Shown: positions 7,851 to 16,493 of the stretch, piece after piece
Position numbering within the stretch: position 1 is the first letter of the stretch
Layout: every line of letters begins with the position of its first letter
NCBI GenBank assembly: GCA_963676635.1
Contig: OY781105.1
Coordinates: 186,001 to 250,000, forward strand
DNA length: 64,000 nt
From: GCA-002708315 sp963676635
GTDB taxonomy: Bacteria; Bacteroidota; Bacteroidia; Bacteroidales; F082
Reading direction: 5' to 3'
Notes under the pieces: model-generated
Seen by the model: the letters and a program-made list of their open reading frames with translations, nothing else
Told to the model about the DNA's origin: nothing
The model's database searches: none
Program-made: the position numbers and the translations under genes

Positions 7851-8201
7851 AACAAGATTAAACAGATTTACAAGAAGACAGGATTCCGGAAAGGGGTCCA
7901 TGTGACTTTGCCATAAAGCAAGAGAGCACAAAGCTTAGCTTAGAATTCAACCACCTATACCACAAAGAAGTAATCAGCAATAACTCAAAAACAGGCCAGG
8001 CTTTCAGCCTTAATACGTACTTCGACATGGTCATAGGGCTTCCGCCCTATGCTATTACAGGACGCCCTTTCAGGGCTACGAAGTTGAAAGGTTGAAAGGT
8101 TGAAATGTTCGGAAGAATTTCATGATGACACAGTTAATTGAACAGGCCACCTATACAACAAAGAATCCTGTTAATCCTGAAATCCTTAAATCCTGTTCAG
8201 A
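7851..8201. repeat. Long dispersed repeat, copy 1
   Basis: Begins AACAAGATTAAACAGATT. It holds hairpins CAGGCTTTCAGCCT, ATAGGGCTTCCGCCCTAT and GCCCTTTCAGGGC, then GTTGAAAG octamers, and ends TTAATCCTGAAATCCTTAAA. It is shared with 8883-9243 and, from the hairpins on, with 12482-12712. Short ORFs within it are translations of the repeat and not genes. Confidence 0.75.
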
Positions 8202-8231
8202 AATTGTTATAACACGAGTCGCGAGACTCGC

Positions 8232-8310
8232 GCAAATTGTATTTATTGGAAATCGATAAATTCGCTTACGCTTATTTTGCTTAAAGCCGCATGGCTCTAA
8301 CTTTTTTACT
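8232..8310. repeat. AATCGATAAATTCGCTTACG repeat, copy 1
   Basis: A ~70-bp text with AATCGATAAATTCGCTTACG and TTATTTTGCTTAAAGCC; the second copy is at 9533-9612. In this window it sits close to the GGCGGTCAATGGCGG / CCTTAGGCTGA segments (8380-8500 here, 9410-9510 for copy 2). Confidence 0.6.
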
Positions 8311-8882
8311 CACATATTGTTTATATTTATTGGAGTTCATGATTGCTTCGCAGTTCTTGATAAAAAAGTAAACAACCCTCCTATCAGCTTGCAGCGGACA
8401 CAGCGCCAAGGCTACGACCTCCTTCTCAGCCTAAGGCTGATACGGCGGTCAATGGCGGGCGAGGCAAAAAATCATGGGCTTCTTCTGCTTAAGTCCGCCT
8501 GAGGCGGATGTAGCGTAAGTTCAATGGAGTGATCTCCTCGTTCCTCGGAGCTTCTCCATTTCTCTAACGCTACACTTCTAAAAATACACTAAACCAAAAG
8601 AGGCCCGTCCACTACCATGCAGTTCAGAGTATTAATGTTGATACGATCGGGTGGGAATAAGAACATTGTGGGTTGTTTGAGATATTCAGCACGATCAAAA
8701 ACCACCTCCCCACAAAATCAAGAAATCATATTAATCAGGTAAATCAAGATTCAGACAAAAAAAGCGACTATGCGAGGGAGCGACTATGAGATGGGGTACA
8801 ACCTTAAACATCATTTACCTATACCACAAAAAATCCTGTTAATCCTGAATATCCTTAAATCCTGTTCAGACAAAATGTCTTG

Positions 8883-9403
8883 AACAAGATTAAACAGATT
8901 TACAAGAAGACAGGATTCCGGAAAGGGGTCCAAATGGATTTGCCACAAAGCAAGGGAGCACAAAGCTTAGCTTAGAATTCAACCACCTATACCACAAAGA
9001 AGTAATCAGCAATAACACAAAAACAGGCCAGGCTTTCAGCCTTAATACGTACTTCGACATGGTCATAGGGCTTCCGCCCTATGCTATTACAGGACGCCCT
9101 TTCAGGGCTACGAAATTGAAAGGTTGAAAAGTTGAAATGTTGAAAAGTTCGGAAGAATTTCATGATGACACAGTTAATTGAACAGGTCACCTATACCATA
9201 AAGAATCCTGTTAATCCTATAATCCTTAAATCTTGATTCAGACAATAAAAATGCGACTTTGCAAGGGGGGTAACATTGGGATTTTAAATATTCAGGGACC
9301 AGTCACAATTTCAATCATCACCCCCAAAACAACCCTTAAGGGTTTGTTGATGCCAGAAGAAACCCAGAATATCAGCAATACACCAGTAACTCAGTCCTTT
9401 TTT
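8883..9403. repeat. Long dispersed repeat, copy 2 (left flank of the MazG/helicase operon)
   Basis: Repeats 7851-8201, then continues with GGGATTTTAAATATTCAGG, the palindrome AACCCTTAAGGGTT and CCAGAAGAAACCCAGAATAT. This continuation is shared only with 12706-12863, on the other side of the operon and in the same orientation. Confidence 0.75.
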
Positions 9404-9532
9404 TAATCGTCATTGACCGCCATTGACCGCCATAGCCTTGGCGAAGGAGTTCATAGCCTTGGCAAAGGAGGTCGTATCAGCCTTAGGCTGAGAAGGAGAT
9501 AGGGCTGGGTGATTGCAAGGCGGCTTTGAGCA

Positions 9533-9612
9533 TAAACGTTTTAACGTTTTTTTATTTATTGAAATCGATAAATTCGCTTACGCTTATTTTGCTCAAAGCC
9601 TCATGAATCTAG
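9533..9612. repeat. AATCGATAAATTCGCTTACG repeat, copy 2
   Basis: Direct copy of 8232-8310 with a few substitutions, preceded by GGGTGATTGCAAGGCGGCT, which recurs at about 12868. Confidence 0.6.
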
Positions 9613-9619
9613 CTTTTTT

Positions 9620-9835
9620 TTGATAGGCGAGCGTAGTTTCAAACTACGCTCAGTGGGGGGCGGAGCTGTGGATGAATGAAAACTTAAGAGAGTGTAGAAT
9701 ACAATTACACTCAAATATTGTAAATATAATTCTGGATTGTAATTGTTTTTATTTATGGAATATCAGAAGGCGTAGTAAAAACTGTCTCCACCAAGGCGGA
9801 TGAAACTATGCTCAGTGTGGGTGTATAAGTGGAGA
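9620..9835. repeat. GCGTAGTT / GGCGGATGAA module, left copy
   Basis: GATAGGCGAGCGTAGTT, then a stretch with ACTCAAATATTGTAAATATA and TGGATTGTAATTG, then CTCCACCAAGGCGGATGAA with ACTATGCTCAGTG. The same elements appear at 12864-13045, so the operon is bracketed by direct repeats. Confidence 0.6.
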
Positions 9836-9896
9836 TAATGTTATAAAAGCAATAATAGATATAAGTCAATAATTTTATGAGCCATGAAAAAATTTT

Positions 9897-9904
9897 TAAC
9901 TTTG
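9897..9904 (+). promoter_or_regulatory. Bacteroidota -7 box for the MazG/helicase operon
   Basis: TAACTTTG fits the TAnnTTTG -7 consensus and lies 24 bp before the chosen MazG start, leaving a short leader. No clear TTTG -33 box is visible, only T-rich text near 9873. Confidence 0.5.
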
Positions 9905-9927
9905 TACATCTTAACAATATATATTTA

Positions 9928-10257
9928 ATGAATGACATTGATAAAATAACAGATGCATTAATAAAATTTCGAAATGAGAGAGACTGGGAGCAATTTCATA
10001 ATCCCAAAGATTTATCGTTAGCTATAAATATCGAAGCCGGTGAGTTACTTGAATTGTTCTTATGGAAGGATGCTGAGAATGCAAATGTGGATAAAGTGAA
10101 AGAGGAACTTGCAGATGTTTTTGCTTTTGCATTTTTGTTAGCTGACAAGTATGGTTTTAATGTTAAAGATATAGTATTGGATAAAATAAAGCTTAACGGT
10201 GAAAAATATCCGGTAAACAAAGCTAAAGGGACTGCAAAAAAATATAATGAACTTTGA
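9928..10257 (+). CDS. MazG-like nucleotide pyrophosphohydrolase
   Basis: About 109 residues from the ATG at 9928; a longer frame opens at 9877, but the -7 box at 9897 argues for 9928. The sequence matches the small all-alpha MazG/dCTPase family: RDWEQFHNPKDLSLAINIEAGELLELFLWK supplies the EAGEL metal site and KEELADVFAFAFLLADK supplies the second acidic pair (E..D). Such enzymes hydrolyse (d)NTPs to the monophosphate and pyrophosphate. The stop overlaps the next start (TGATG), so translation of the helicase fusion is probably coupled. In this context it may deplete or clean a nucleotide pool when the partner is active (inference). Confidence 0.85.
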   Translation: MNDIDKITDALIKFRNERDWEQFHNPKDLSLAINIEAGELLELFLWKDAENANVDKVKEELADVFAFAFLLADKYGFNVKDIVLDKIKLNGEKYPVNKAKGTAKKYNEL

Positions 10258-12446
10258 TGACATATCCCCTAGTTGAAATAAATCAGTACGATTTCGAAAA
10301 AAAAATCTTTGAAGATTTCTCAGGAAACCATTATGCAAAAAACTATTGGCCACTAGTATATATTTTGAGTGATGGTGATACAAAGTTAGCATATGTAGGA
10401 GAAACTACTGATGTTACGCATAGAATGAGTACACACTTAAAAACGAAATCGAAACAAAAACTCACATCAGTTCATTTAATTACAAGTGAGAAGTTTAATA
10501 AATCGGCAACATTAGATATTGAATCTAATTTGATAAAATATATGTCAGGCGATAATGTTTTTAAATTGTTAAATGGCAATCTTGGACTGGCAAATCATAA
10601 TTATTATCAAAAACAAGAAGTTTACTGGGATATTTTTAACTCTGTATGGAATAAACTGCGTAATAAAGGCATTACAAAACATTCTATAGAACACATTGAC
10701 AATTCCGATCTTTTTAAATATTCTCCATATAAAAGTCTTACAAATGAGCAAAACAGAAGCTTATATAAAATACTGGAAAATCTGGTTAATGACAAATCCA
10801 ATAATATTTTAATTGAAGGTGGTGCAGGAACAGGTAAAACCATTCTCGCTATTTTTTTGTTTAAAATGCTTTCAGTTTATCATGAGGACTTTAGTTACAG
10901 GCAATTTGGAGAAGAAGAATCAGAATTTATTAAATTGGTTAAGAAGTTACGTAAAAAGCTTCCTGATCCTAAAATGGCTTTAGTGGTACCAATGTCCTCA
11001 TTTCGTTCGACTTTACAGAAAGTTTTTAAAAACATTAAAGGATTATCAGCAAGCATGGTAATAGGTCCGGCAGATGTAAGTAAAAGAGAATATGATTTGT
11101 TGGTAGTTGATGAATCACATCGTTTGAGACGACGTGTTAACCTTGGAACTTATTTTGGTGCTTTCGATAAAGCATGTAAAAGATTGAACCTTAATAAAAA
11201 TACGTCTAGTGAACTGGATTGGGTATTAAAACAATCAAAAAAAACAATTCTCTTCTATGATGAGGGGCAGTCAATTAAACCTTCAGACGTTAAGAAGGAG
11301 GATTTTAGTAAACTGAAGAAAATAAAAAATACGACGGTCTATAAATTGAAATCGCAGTTAAGAGTAAAGGGGGGTAATGATTATGTGAAATTTGTAGGCA
11401 AGTTATTAAATTCTGAATATAATGATGTAGATATACCTTTCATTTTTGTCGACTATGAATTTTTAATGTTCGATGATCTTTCGGATATGGTGAAACAGAT
11501 TAAGTTACGAAATGAAGAAAGTGGTTTGGCAAGGCTTATAGCAGGTTATTCCTGGGAATGGAAGTCAAAAAATGATAAAACCCAATTTGATATTGAAATA
11601 GATGGAGTAAGGTTACAATGGAATCAAACAACGATTAACTTTATTAATTCAGCGAATTCAGTAAATGAGGTGGGATGTATACATACAACTCAGGGATATG
11701 ATTTGAATTATTCAGGTGTGATTTTCGGTAATGAGATTTCTTTTGATCCTATAGCAAGTCGAATAATAATAAAGGAAGAAAATTACTTTGATCGAAACGG
11801 AAAACAATCCATAAATGATCCTCAGGAGTTGCATGATTTTATAATTAATATTTATAAAACAATAATGCTGAGAGGTATAAAAGGGACATATGTGTATGTT
11901 TGTGATCCAAAACTGCGGGATTATTTGAAAAAACTAATTCCTGTTTTTAAGAATGAAAAAACATCTGATATAGAGATTTCACACTATGATGATATTGATC
12001 CATTCGTGAATGCAGTACCTTTGTATGATTTAAAAGCATCAGCAGGATCTTTTAGTGATGAACAAAAAGTAGAAGAATACGAATGGATCAAGTTATCAGA
12101 AGATATAAGAATCAATAAAGATATGTTTGCTTGCCAGATTGTTGGAGAATCAATGAATAAGGTAATTCCAAACGGATCATATTGCTTGTTTGAAAAGTAT
12201 TCAGCAGGTTCGAGAAACGGACAAATCGTATTAGTTGAATATACAAACTTACAGGATTCAGACTTTGGTTCATGTTATACTATTAAAGAATATGAAAGTC
12301 ACAAAGTTGTTAATGAGAACGGTTGGGAACATAAGTCAATTATATTAAAACCAGTTTCTTATGATCGTAGTTATAAAAATATAGAAGCTGAGGATGAAGA
12401 AATACTGGAATTGAAAGTAAAAGGTATCTTTAAACAGGTTTTGTAG
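10257..12446 (+). CDS. GIY-YIG nuclease / DUF2075 helicase / S24 peptidase fusion
   Basis: 729 residues from the ATG at 10257; a TTG one codon earlier is also open. Three parts are visible. Residues ~30-100: a GIY-YIG-type endonuclease, with VYILSD, LAYVGETTDVTHRM (candidate catalytic Arg) and ESNLIKYM (candidate metal Glu). Residues ~160-600: a DUF2075 (Schlafen group 3-like) superfamily 1 ATPase, with Walker A EGGAGTGKT (~187-195), Walker B LLVVDESH, LFYDEGQ, SQLRVKGGN, IHTTQGYDL and GIKGTYVYV. Residues ~610-729: an S24/LexA-type domain with GESM (Ser632) and TIKEYES (Lys677), a plausible Ser-Lys dyad. This suggests a damage- or phage-sensing nuclease-helicase that may cleave itself. No separate repressor gene is present. 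Function as a defence system is inference. Confidence 0.85.
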   Translation: MTYPLVEINQYDFEKKIFEDFSGNHYAKNYWPLVYILSDGDTKLAYVGETTDVTHRMSTHLKTKSKQKLTSVHLITSEKFNKSATLDIESNLIKYMSGDNVFKLLNGNLGLANHNYYQKQEVYWDIFNSVWNKLRNKGITKHSIEHIDNSDLFKYSPYKSLTNEQNRSLYKILENLVNDKSNNILIEGGAGTGKTILAIFLFKMLSVYHEDFSYRQFGEEESEFIKLVKKLRKKLPDPKMALVVPMSSFRSTLQKVFKNIKGLSASMVIGPADVSKREYDLLVVDESHRLRRRVNLGTYFGAFDKACKRLNLNKNTSSELDWVLKQSKKTILFYDEGQSIKPSDVKKEDFSKLKKIKNTTVYKLKSQLRVKGGNDYVKFVGKLLNSEYNDVDIPFIFVDYEFLMFDDLSDMVKQIKLRNEESGLARLIAGYSWEWKSKNDKTQFDIEIDGVRLQWNQTTINFINSANSVNEVGCIHTTQGYDLNYSGVIFGNEISFDPIASRIIIKEENYFDRNGKQSINDPQELHDFIINIYKTIMLRGIKGTYVYVCDPKLRDYLKKLIPVFKNEKTSDIEISHYDDIDPFVNAVPLYDLKASAGSFSDEQKVEEYEWIKLSEDIRINKDMFACQIVGESMNKVIPNGSYCLFEKYSAGSRNGQIVLVEYTNLQDSDFGSCYTIKEYESHKVVNENGWEHKSIILKPVSYDRSYKNIEAEDEEILELKVKGIFKQVL

Positions 12447-12481
12447 TTTTAATTAATTTGGAGGATATCGCAACGCAAAAT

Positions 12482-12863
12482 CCACAAAAACAGGCCAGGC
12501 TTTCAGCCTTAATACATACTTCAACTTGGTCATAGGGCTTCCGCCCTATGCTATTACAGGACGCCCTTTCAGGGCTGCGAAGTTGAAATGTTGAAATGTT
12601 GAAATGTTGAAAAGTTCGGAAGAATTTCATTATGATATAGTTAATTGAACAGGTCACCTGTACCACAAAGAATCCTGTTAATCCTATAATCCTTAAATCC
12701 TGTTCAGACAATAAAAGCGACTTTGCAAAGGGGGTAACAATGGGATTTTAAATATTCAGGAACCAGTCACAATTTCAATTATCACCCACAAAACAACCCT
12801 TAAGGGTTTGTTGATGCCAGAAGAAACCCAGAATATTAGCATACACCAGTAACCCAGTCCTTT
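12482..12863. repeat. Long dispersed repeat, copy 3 (right flank of the operon)
   Basis: Begins 35 bp after the helicase-fusion stop at the ACAGGCCAGGCTTTCAGCCT hairpin. It holds CATAGGGCTTCCGCCCTATG, four GTTGAAAT octamers and TTAATCCTATAATCCTTAAA, then the AACCCTTAAGGGTT palindrome. Direct orientation relative to copy 2. The ORF at 12430-12711 on the other strand is a shadow of it. Confidence 0.75.
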
Positions 12864-13045
12864 AGGGGTGGGTGATTGCAAGGAGGCTCTAACTTTTTTT
12901 CGATAGGCGGACACGTGCAACTACCCCCAAATATTGCACATATAATCATGCACAATAACTGTTTAATTGTAATTGGAGGATAAGCGAGCGTAGTTGCACC
13001 TGTTTCCGCCAAGGCGGATAAAACTACGCTTAGTGGGGGCAGATT
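12864..13045. repeat. GCGTAGTT / GGCGGATGAA module, right copy
   Basis: GGGTGATTGCAAGGAGGCTC, GATAGGCGGAC, CAAATATTGCACATATAAT, TTTAATTGTAATTGGAGG, then GCGAGCGTAGTT and CGCCAAGGCGGATAAAACTA. Same order as 9490-9835 but shorter. From 13046 to 13229 I see only AT-rich leader. Confidence 0.6.
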
Positions 13046-13229
13046 ATTAAACCTTAAAATACAATAAATAACGATAATTATTGTACATTTGTTAGTTGAT
13101 GCAACTTTAAGGCTAATAGCTATATAAAAATTATTTTAAGCTGAAAAGTACCGGCCATAAAATGCCAAATGCAACACATTATAAGATTAACTGAAATAAA
13201 CTATGATCATTCCCTAAAATAATAGTCTT

Positions 13230-16200
13230 ATGAATTATTCTCCTGCTAAATATTACCTTGTTATAATAATGTTACTCATCATTAAATCATTCACTTTTGG
13301 ACAGGTATTCAATGACCACCATATTATAACAACCGGAAAGGTTAAAACAAGTGCCGAAAGTATTGATGCTGCTGATTTTGATAATGATGGGGATTTGGAT
13401 ATTATTGCTGGAAGTTCTGGTGTGATTCAGTTTCTGGAAAATATAGGTAATCAGGAGTTTAAAACAATCAGGAGTCTTAATGTTCATTTAGGTTATGTGC
13501 CGGTGGAAAAAGTAATAGCCGCTGATGTTAACAATGATGGGTTGGTAGATATTGTTTATTCATTTACCGAATCTTCTTGTAAAATGAGGTGGCTGAAAAA
13601 TATCGGTGACAACGATTTTATGTATATGTATACATGCCTGCATAGTTTGCAATCAAATGCTGATTCTGATGATTTTATGATGCCTGACCTCAATGGAGAT
13701 AGTTGCCCCGATTTAGTAATTGGGAGTGATGAACTAAAAGTTAAAATAAGTCAGTGTGATGGTTCTTTTTCTCCAAATTTCTCTCTGTTGGATGATGGAA
13801 TCCTTGTTGATTTTAATTGTATTGACATTGATAATGACAGTGACATTGATATTGTGTATACAATCAGGGATCCGTATGAAGTTGCTGTTTATCTGAATAA
13901 TGGTATTGGTGAGTTTCCCGAAAAGGTAATTGTTGATACGGTTTTTGATATTCCATATTCCCGTGATCTGCATATAGTTGATGCTAATAATGATAATTAT
14001 TCAGATATTATGTCCTTTATGGAAAAAGATTCGATGGTAATTTTCCTGAATAATAGTGCAAATAATTTTAGCCATCTTATTGTTCCAATAGATTCTCTTT
14101 TTTATCCTTATAGTACTTTAGTTTATGACTTTGATAATGATGGTGACGACGATTTGGTAGATGTTTTATATAATATGCTTGAAAATACTGGTAACAATTC
14201 TTTTGTCTTCAGGGATGGTGATGATTTTCCTTTGTATTCATACGATAGAATAACCGTTGACCTGAATGAAAATGGAGTTGATGATATTCTGTTCGGGCTA
14301 TTTAACGGGGCAGTTGGTTATATTGAAGATCCTTCTTTCAATAATATAACCAACTGGAGGGTGTTAACTTCGCAGGTAATGCGACCTACATCCCTTGCCT
14401 TTGAAAAGATTAACGATGATCAATACCCCGATATATGTTTGTTAGACTATAGGTATAGGTATGTTTCCTGGTTAAATAATGGTAATGGAGAATTTTTTGA
14501 TACAATTAATACAGATATTCTCCATGACTATGCCAATGAAAGTATTTTTTATGATATTAACCATGATGGATTCTGTGATATAATTTCATACAGTGAATCG
14601 GAATATGCAGATTTAAATGACAGTACTCATTTTCAGATTGCAGGAAATAATGGGGATAATACTTTTACAAGAATTTTTATTGATCAGTTTGATCATTTCC
14701 AGTATAAAGAAGCAGGATTTATTGATTATGATAATAATAATTGTCTGAATGTTGTTTTTGCTGATAATTTGAGTAATTGTGATACAATATATTTTCTGGA
14801 TGTTAATCCTGATTTCACAATAACCTTACTTGACACCATTGTTTACGATATCCCACATAGTATTACTAATTATAAATTTCACGATATCAATAATAACGGT
14901 CAGAATGATTTTATCACTAGTAAAGGATCTTTTCTGTTTGTAAATTATTCCAATAATAATCGTTTTGAAAATGAGTTAGACACAATTCTGATTTCAGATG
15001 ATCAAATTATTGATTTTGAAATTGTGAATATTACAAATGATTCTGTGTATGATTTTGTATACTCAGCAAACGACAAATTAATAGTCCTTGAAAATTTTGA
15101 TGGCTCCGGTTTTGAAGATTCATATGAATTTGAATTTGATGATAGAATCGATCTTTTGCTTTCAAGTGATCTTGATAATGATGGCATAGATGAAATTGCA
15201 GGGTGTTTTCGTGATTCTATTAGTATATTTAGCAATATTAGAAAAGATTCATGTTTGATTGAAAATTATTTGTACACAAGTTTTATTTTAGATAATTACA
15301 CTGCCAGGCAGTTTTTATTTACTGATATCGATAATGACGGTGATAATGATTTGTTTTGTACCGATGTTACCAGAGCAGATGTATCATGGTTCGAAAATTC
15401 CTTTATTGACACCCTCGACTATTCAAAATTTCCTGAAAATGATGCTGTCTGGACAGAGCAAAATGCAATTTACAACGGTGATACATTGCAAACATGGACA
15501 AGCTTGTATATTACTGAATCGGATACTGTTCTTCACGGCAGATCATATGTGAATATCTATGAATATTACTTAAATCCGGGCACTTTTGATACAATCAGGA
15601 AATTGTATGCATCAATACGACAGAACGTATTGGAGAAGAAAGTATATATTGTCAGGCACTACCTGTCGGAAGAAAATGAGAAACTTTTATTGGATTTTAA
15701 TGTTGATGTTGGCGATACTGTAATTCTTGATGCATATTATTGGGATCAGGATCTCATATCGACGGACAGTGTATTTATTTTAGATAGTATAGGGAAAGCT
15801 ATTATATACACTGGTGAAGAGCGGGATGTGCAATATCTGTCAAACCACAAAACACCTAATCAGGTGTCTCTCTCATTAATAGAGGGGCTGGGAAGTGTTG
15901 AAAACCCCTTTGGACTTGCATTTGATTTAGGAAATGAAAGAAGGGTGGAGAGTAATGAATTTTGTTGTCCTGAATATTTGATTTGTCTCGATGTTAATAA
16001 TGAGCTTGTGTATGTGCAATTTGATGAATATAGGTGTAATGATTTGGAAGTTTGGACATTGACAGATCCGGAAGTTCAAAAGCAATTCATTAAAGTATAC
16101 CCGAATCCAACCAGAGATAAGATTAATATTGAGTTTTTCGAGAAACCTGTATCCGACTATGAGATTGTACTATATAACAATCATGGGAGAATGCTAGAGC

Positions 16201-16328
16201 AACACTATTATAAACAGAATCAACCTCTGGAGAATATTGACTTTAGCGAATATAAGTCAGGTATTTATCTGCTAAGAATTATTTACGAAGACAATAGCAA
16301 CACGTTCCGGATTGTGAAAGTTGAGTAA
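13230..16328 (+). CDS. Secreted FG-GAP/VCBS-repeat protein with T9SS type A tail
   Basis: 1032 residues. A signal peptide (YLVIIMLLIIKSFTFGQ) is followed by about 13 copies of an acidic calcium-binding-like motif such as DFDNDGDLDI, DVNNDGLVDI, DINHDGFCDI and DIDNDGDNDL, spread over residues ~45-730. This is the pattern of FG-GAP/VCBS beta-propeller repeats. A middle domain of roughly 200 residues with no recognised fold follows. The last ~75 residues are a T9SS sorting tail (VYPNPTRDKINIEF, then SGIYLLRI). It is likely exposed on the cell surface or released, with a binding or adhesion role. Transcribed with, or just before, the 16494 gene, which has its own -7 box. Confidence 0.85.
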   Translation: MNYSPAKYYLVIIMLLIIKSFTFGQVFNDHHIITTGKVKTSAESIDAADFDNDGDLDIIAGSSGVIQFLENIGNQEFKTIRSLNVHLGYVPVEKVIAADVNNDGLVDIVYSFTESSCKMRWLKNIGDNDFMYMYTCLHSLQSNADSDDFMMPDLNGDSCPDLVIGSDELKVKISQCDGSFSPNFSLLDDGILVDFNCIDIDNDSDIDIVYTIRDPYEVAVYLNNGIGEFPEKVIVDTVFDIPYSRDLHIVDANNDNYSDIMSFMEKDSMVIFLNNSANNFSHLIVPIDSLFYPYSTLVYDFDNDGDDDLVDVLYNMLENTGNNSFVFRDGDDFPLYSYDRITVDLNENGVDDILFGLFNGAVGYIEDPSFNNITNWRVLTSQVMRPTSLAFEKINDDQYPDICLLDYRYRYVSWLNNGNGEFFDTINTDILHDYANESIFYDINHDGFCDIISYSESEYADLNDSTHFQIAGNNGDNTFTRIFIDQFDHFQYKEAGFIDYDNNNCLNVVFADNLSNCDTIYFLDVNPDFTITLLDTIVYDIPHSITNYKFHDINNNGQNDFITSKGSFLFVNYSNNNRFENELDTILISDDQIIDFEIVNITNDSVYDFVYSANDKLIVLENFDGSGFEDSYEFEFDDRIDLLLSSDLDNDGIDEIAGCFRDSISIFSNIRKDSCLIENYLYTSFILDNYTARQFLFTDIDNDGDNDLFCTDVTRADVSWFENSFIDTLDYSKFPENDAVWTEQNAIYNGDTLQTWTSLYITESDTVLHGRSYVNIYEYYLNPGTFDTIRKLYASIRQNVLEKKVYIVRHYLSEENEKLLLDFNVDVGDTVILDAYYWDQDLISTDSVFILDSIGKAIIYTGEERDVQYLSNHKTPNQVSLSLIEGLGSVENPFGLAFDLGNERRVESNEFCCPEYLICLDVNNELVYVQFDEYRCNDLEVWTLTDPEVQKQFIKVYPNPTRDKINIEFFEKPVSDYEIVLYNNHGRMLEQHYYKQNQPLENIDFSEYKSGIYLLRIIYEDNSNTFRIVKVE

Positions 16329-16456
16329 TAAAGGCAGGTGAAGAGGGGCAACCCTCCTTCTCAGCCTCAGACTGATTCGGCGGGCGAAAAGGGATGTGTG
16401 ACAAGTAAATTTTTAATTTGTGTTCTTATTACTTGAAACTGATTAAACAAATTGTT

Positions 16457-16464
16457 TATTTTTG
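16457..16464 (+). promoter_or_regulatory. -7 box for the 16494 gene
   Basis: TATTTTTG matches TAnnTTTG, 30 bp before the ATG. A -33 box is not clear. Confidence 0.45.
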
Positions 16465-16493
16465 CATAAAAGCATAAATTCAAAGAAAATCTA

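Noticed and set aside
8317..8502. 61-codon ORF in repeat DNA
   Set aside because: Composed of the GGCGGTCAATGGCGG / CCTTAGGCTGA repeat pieces; not a gene.
8987..9190. 67-codon minus-strand ORF across the long repeat
   Set aside because: It is a translation of the dispersed repeat hairpins; the same spurious frame recurs at 12430-12711.
12430..12711. 93-codon minus-strand ORF
   Set aside because: Shadow of long repeat copy 3, as above.
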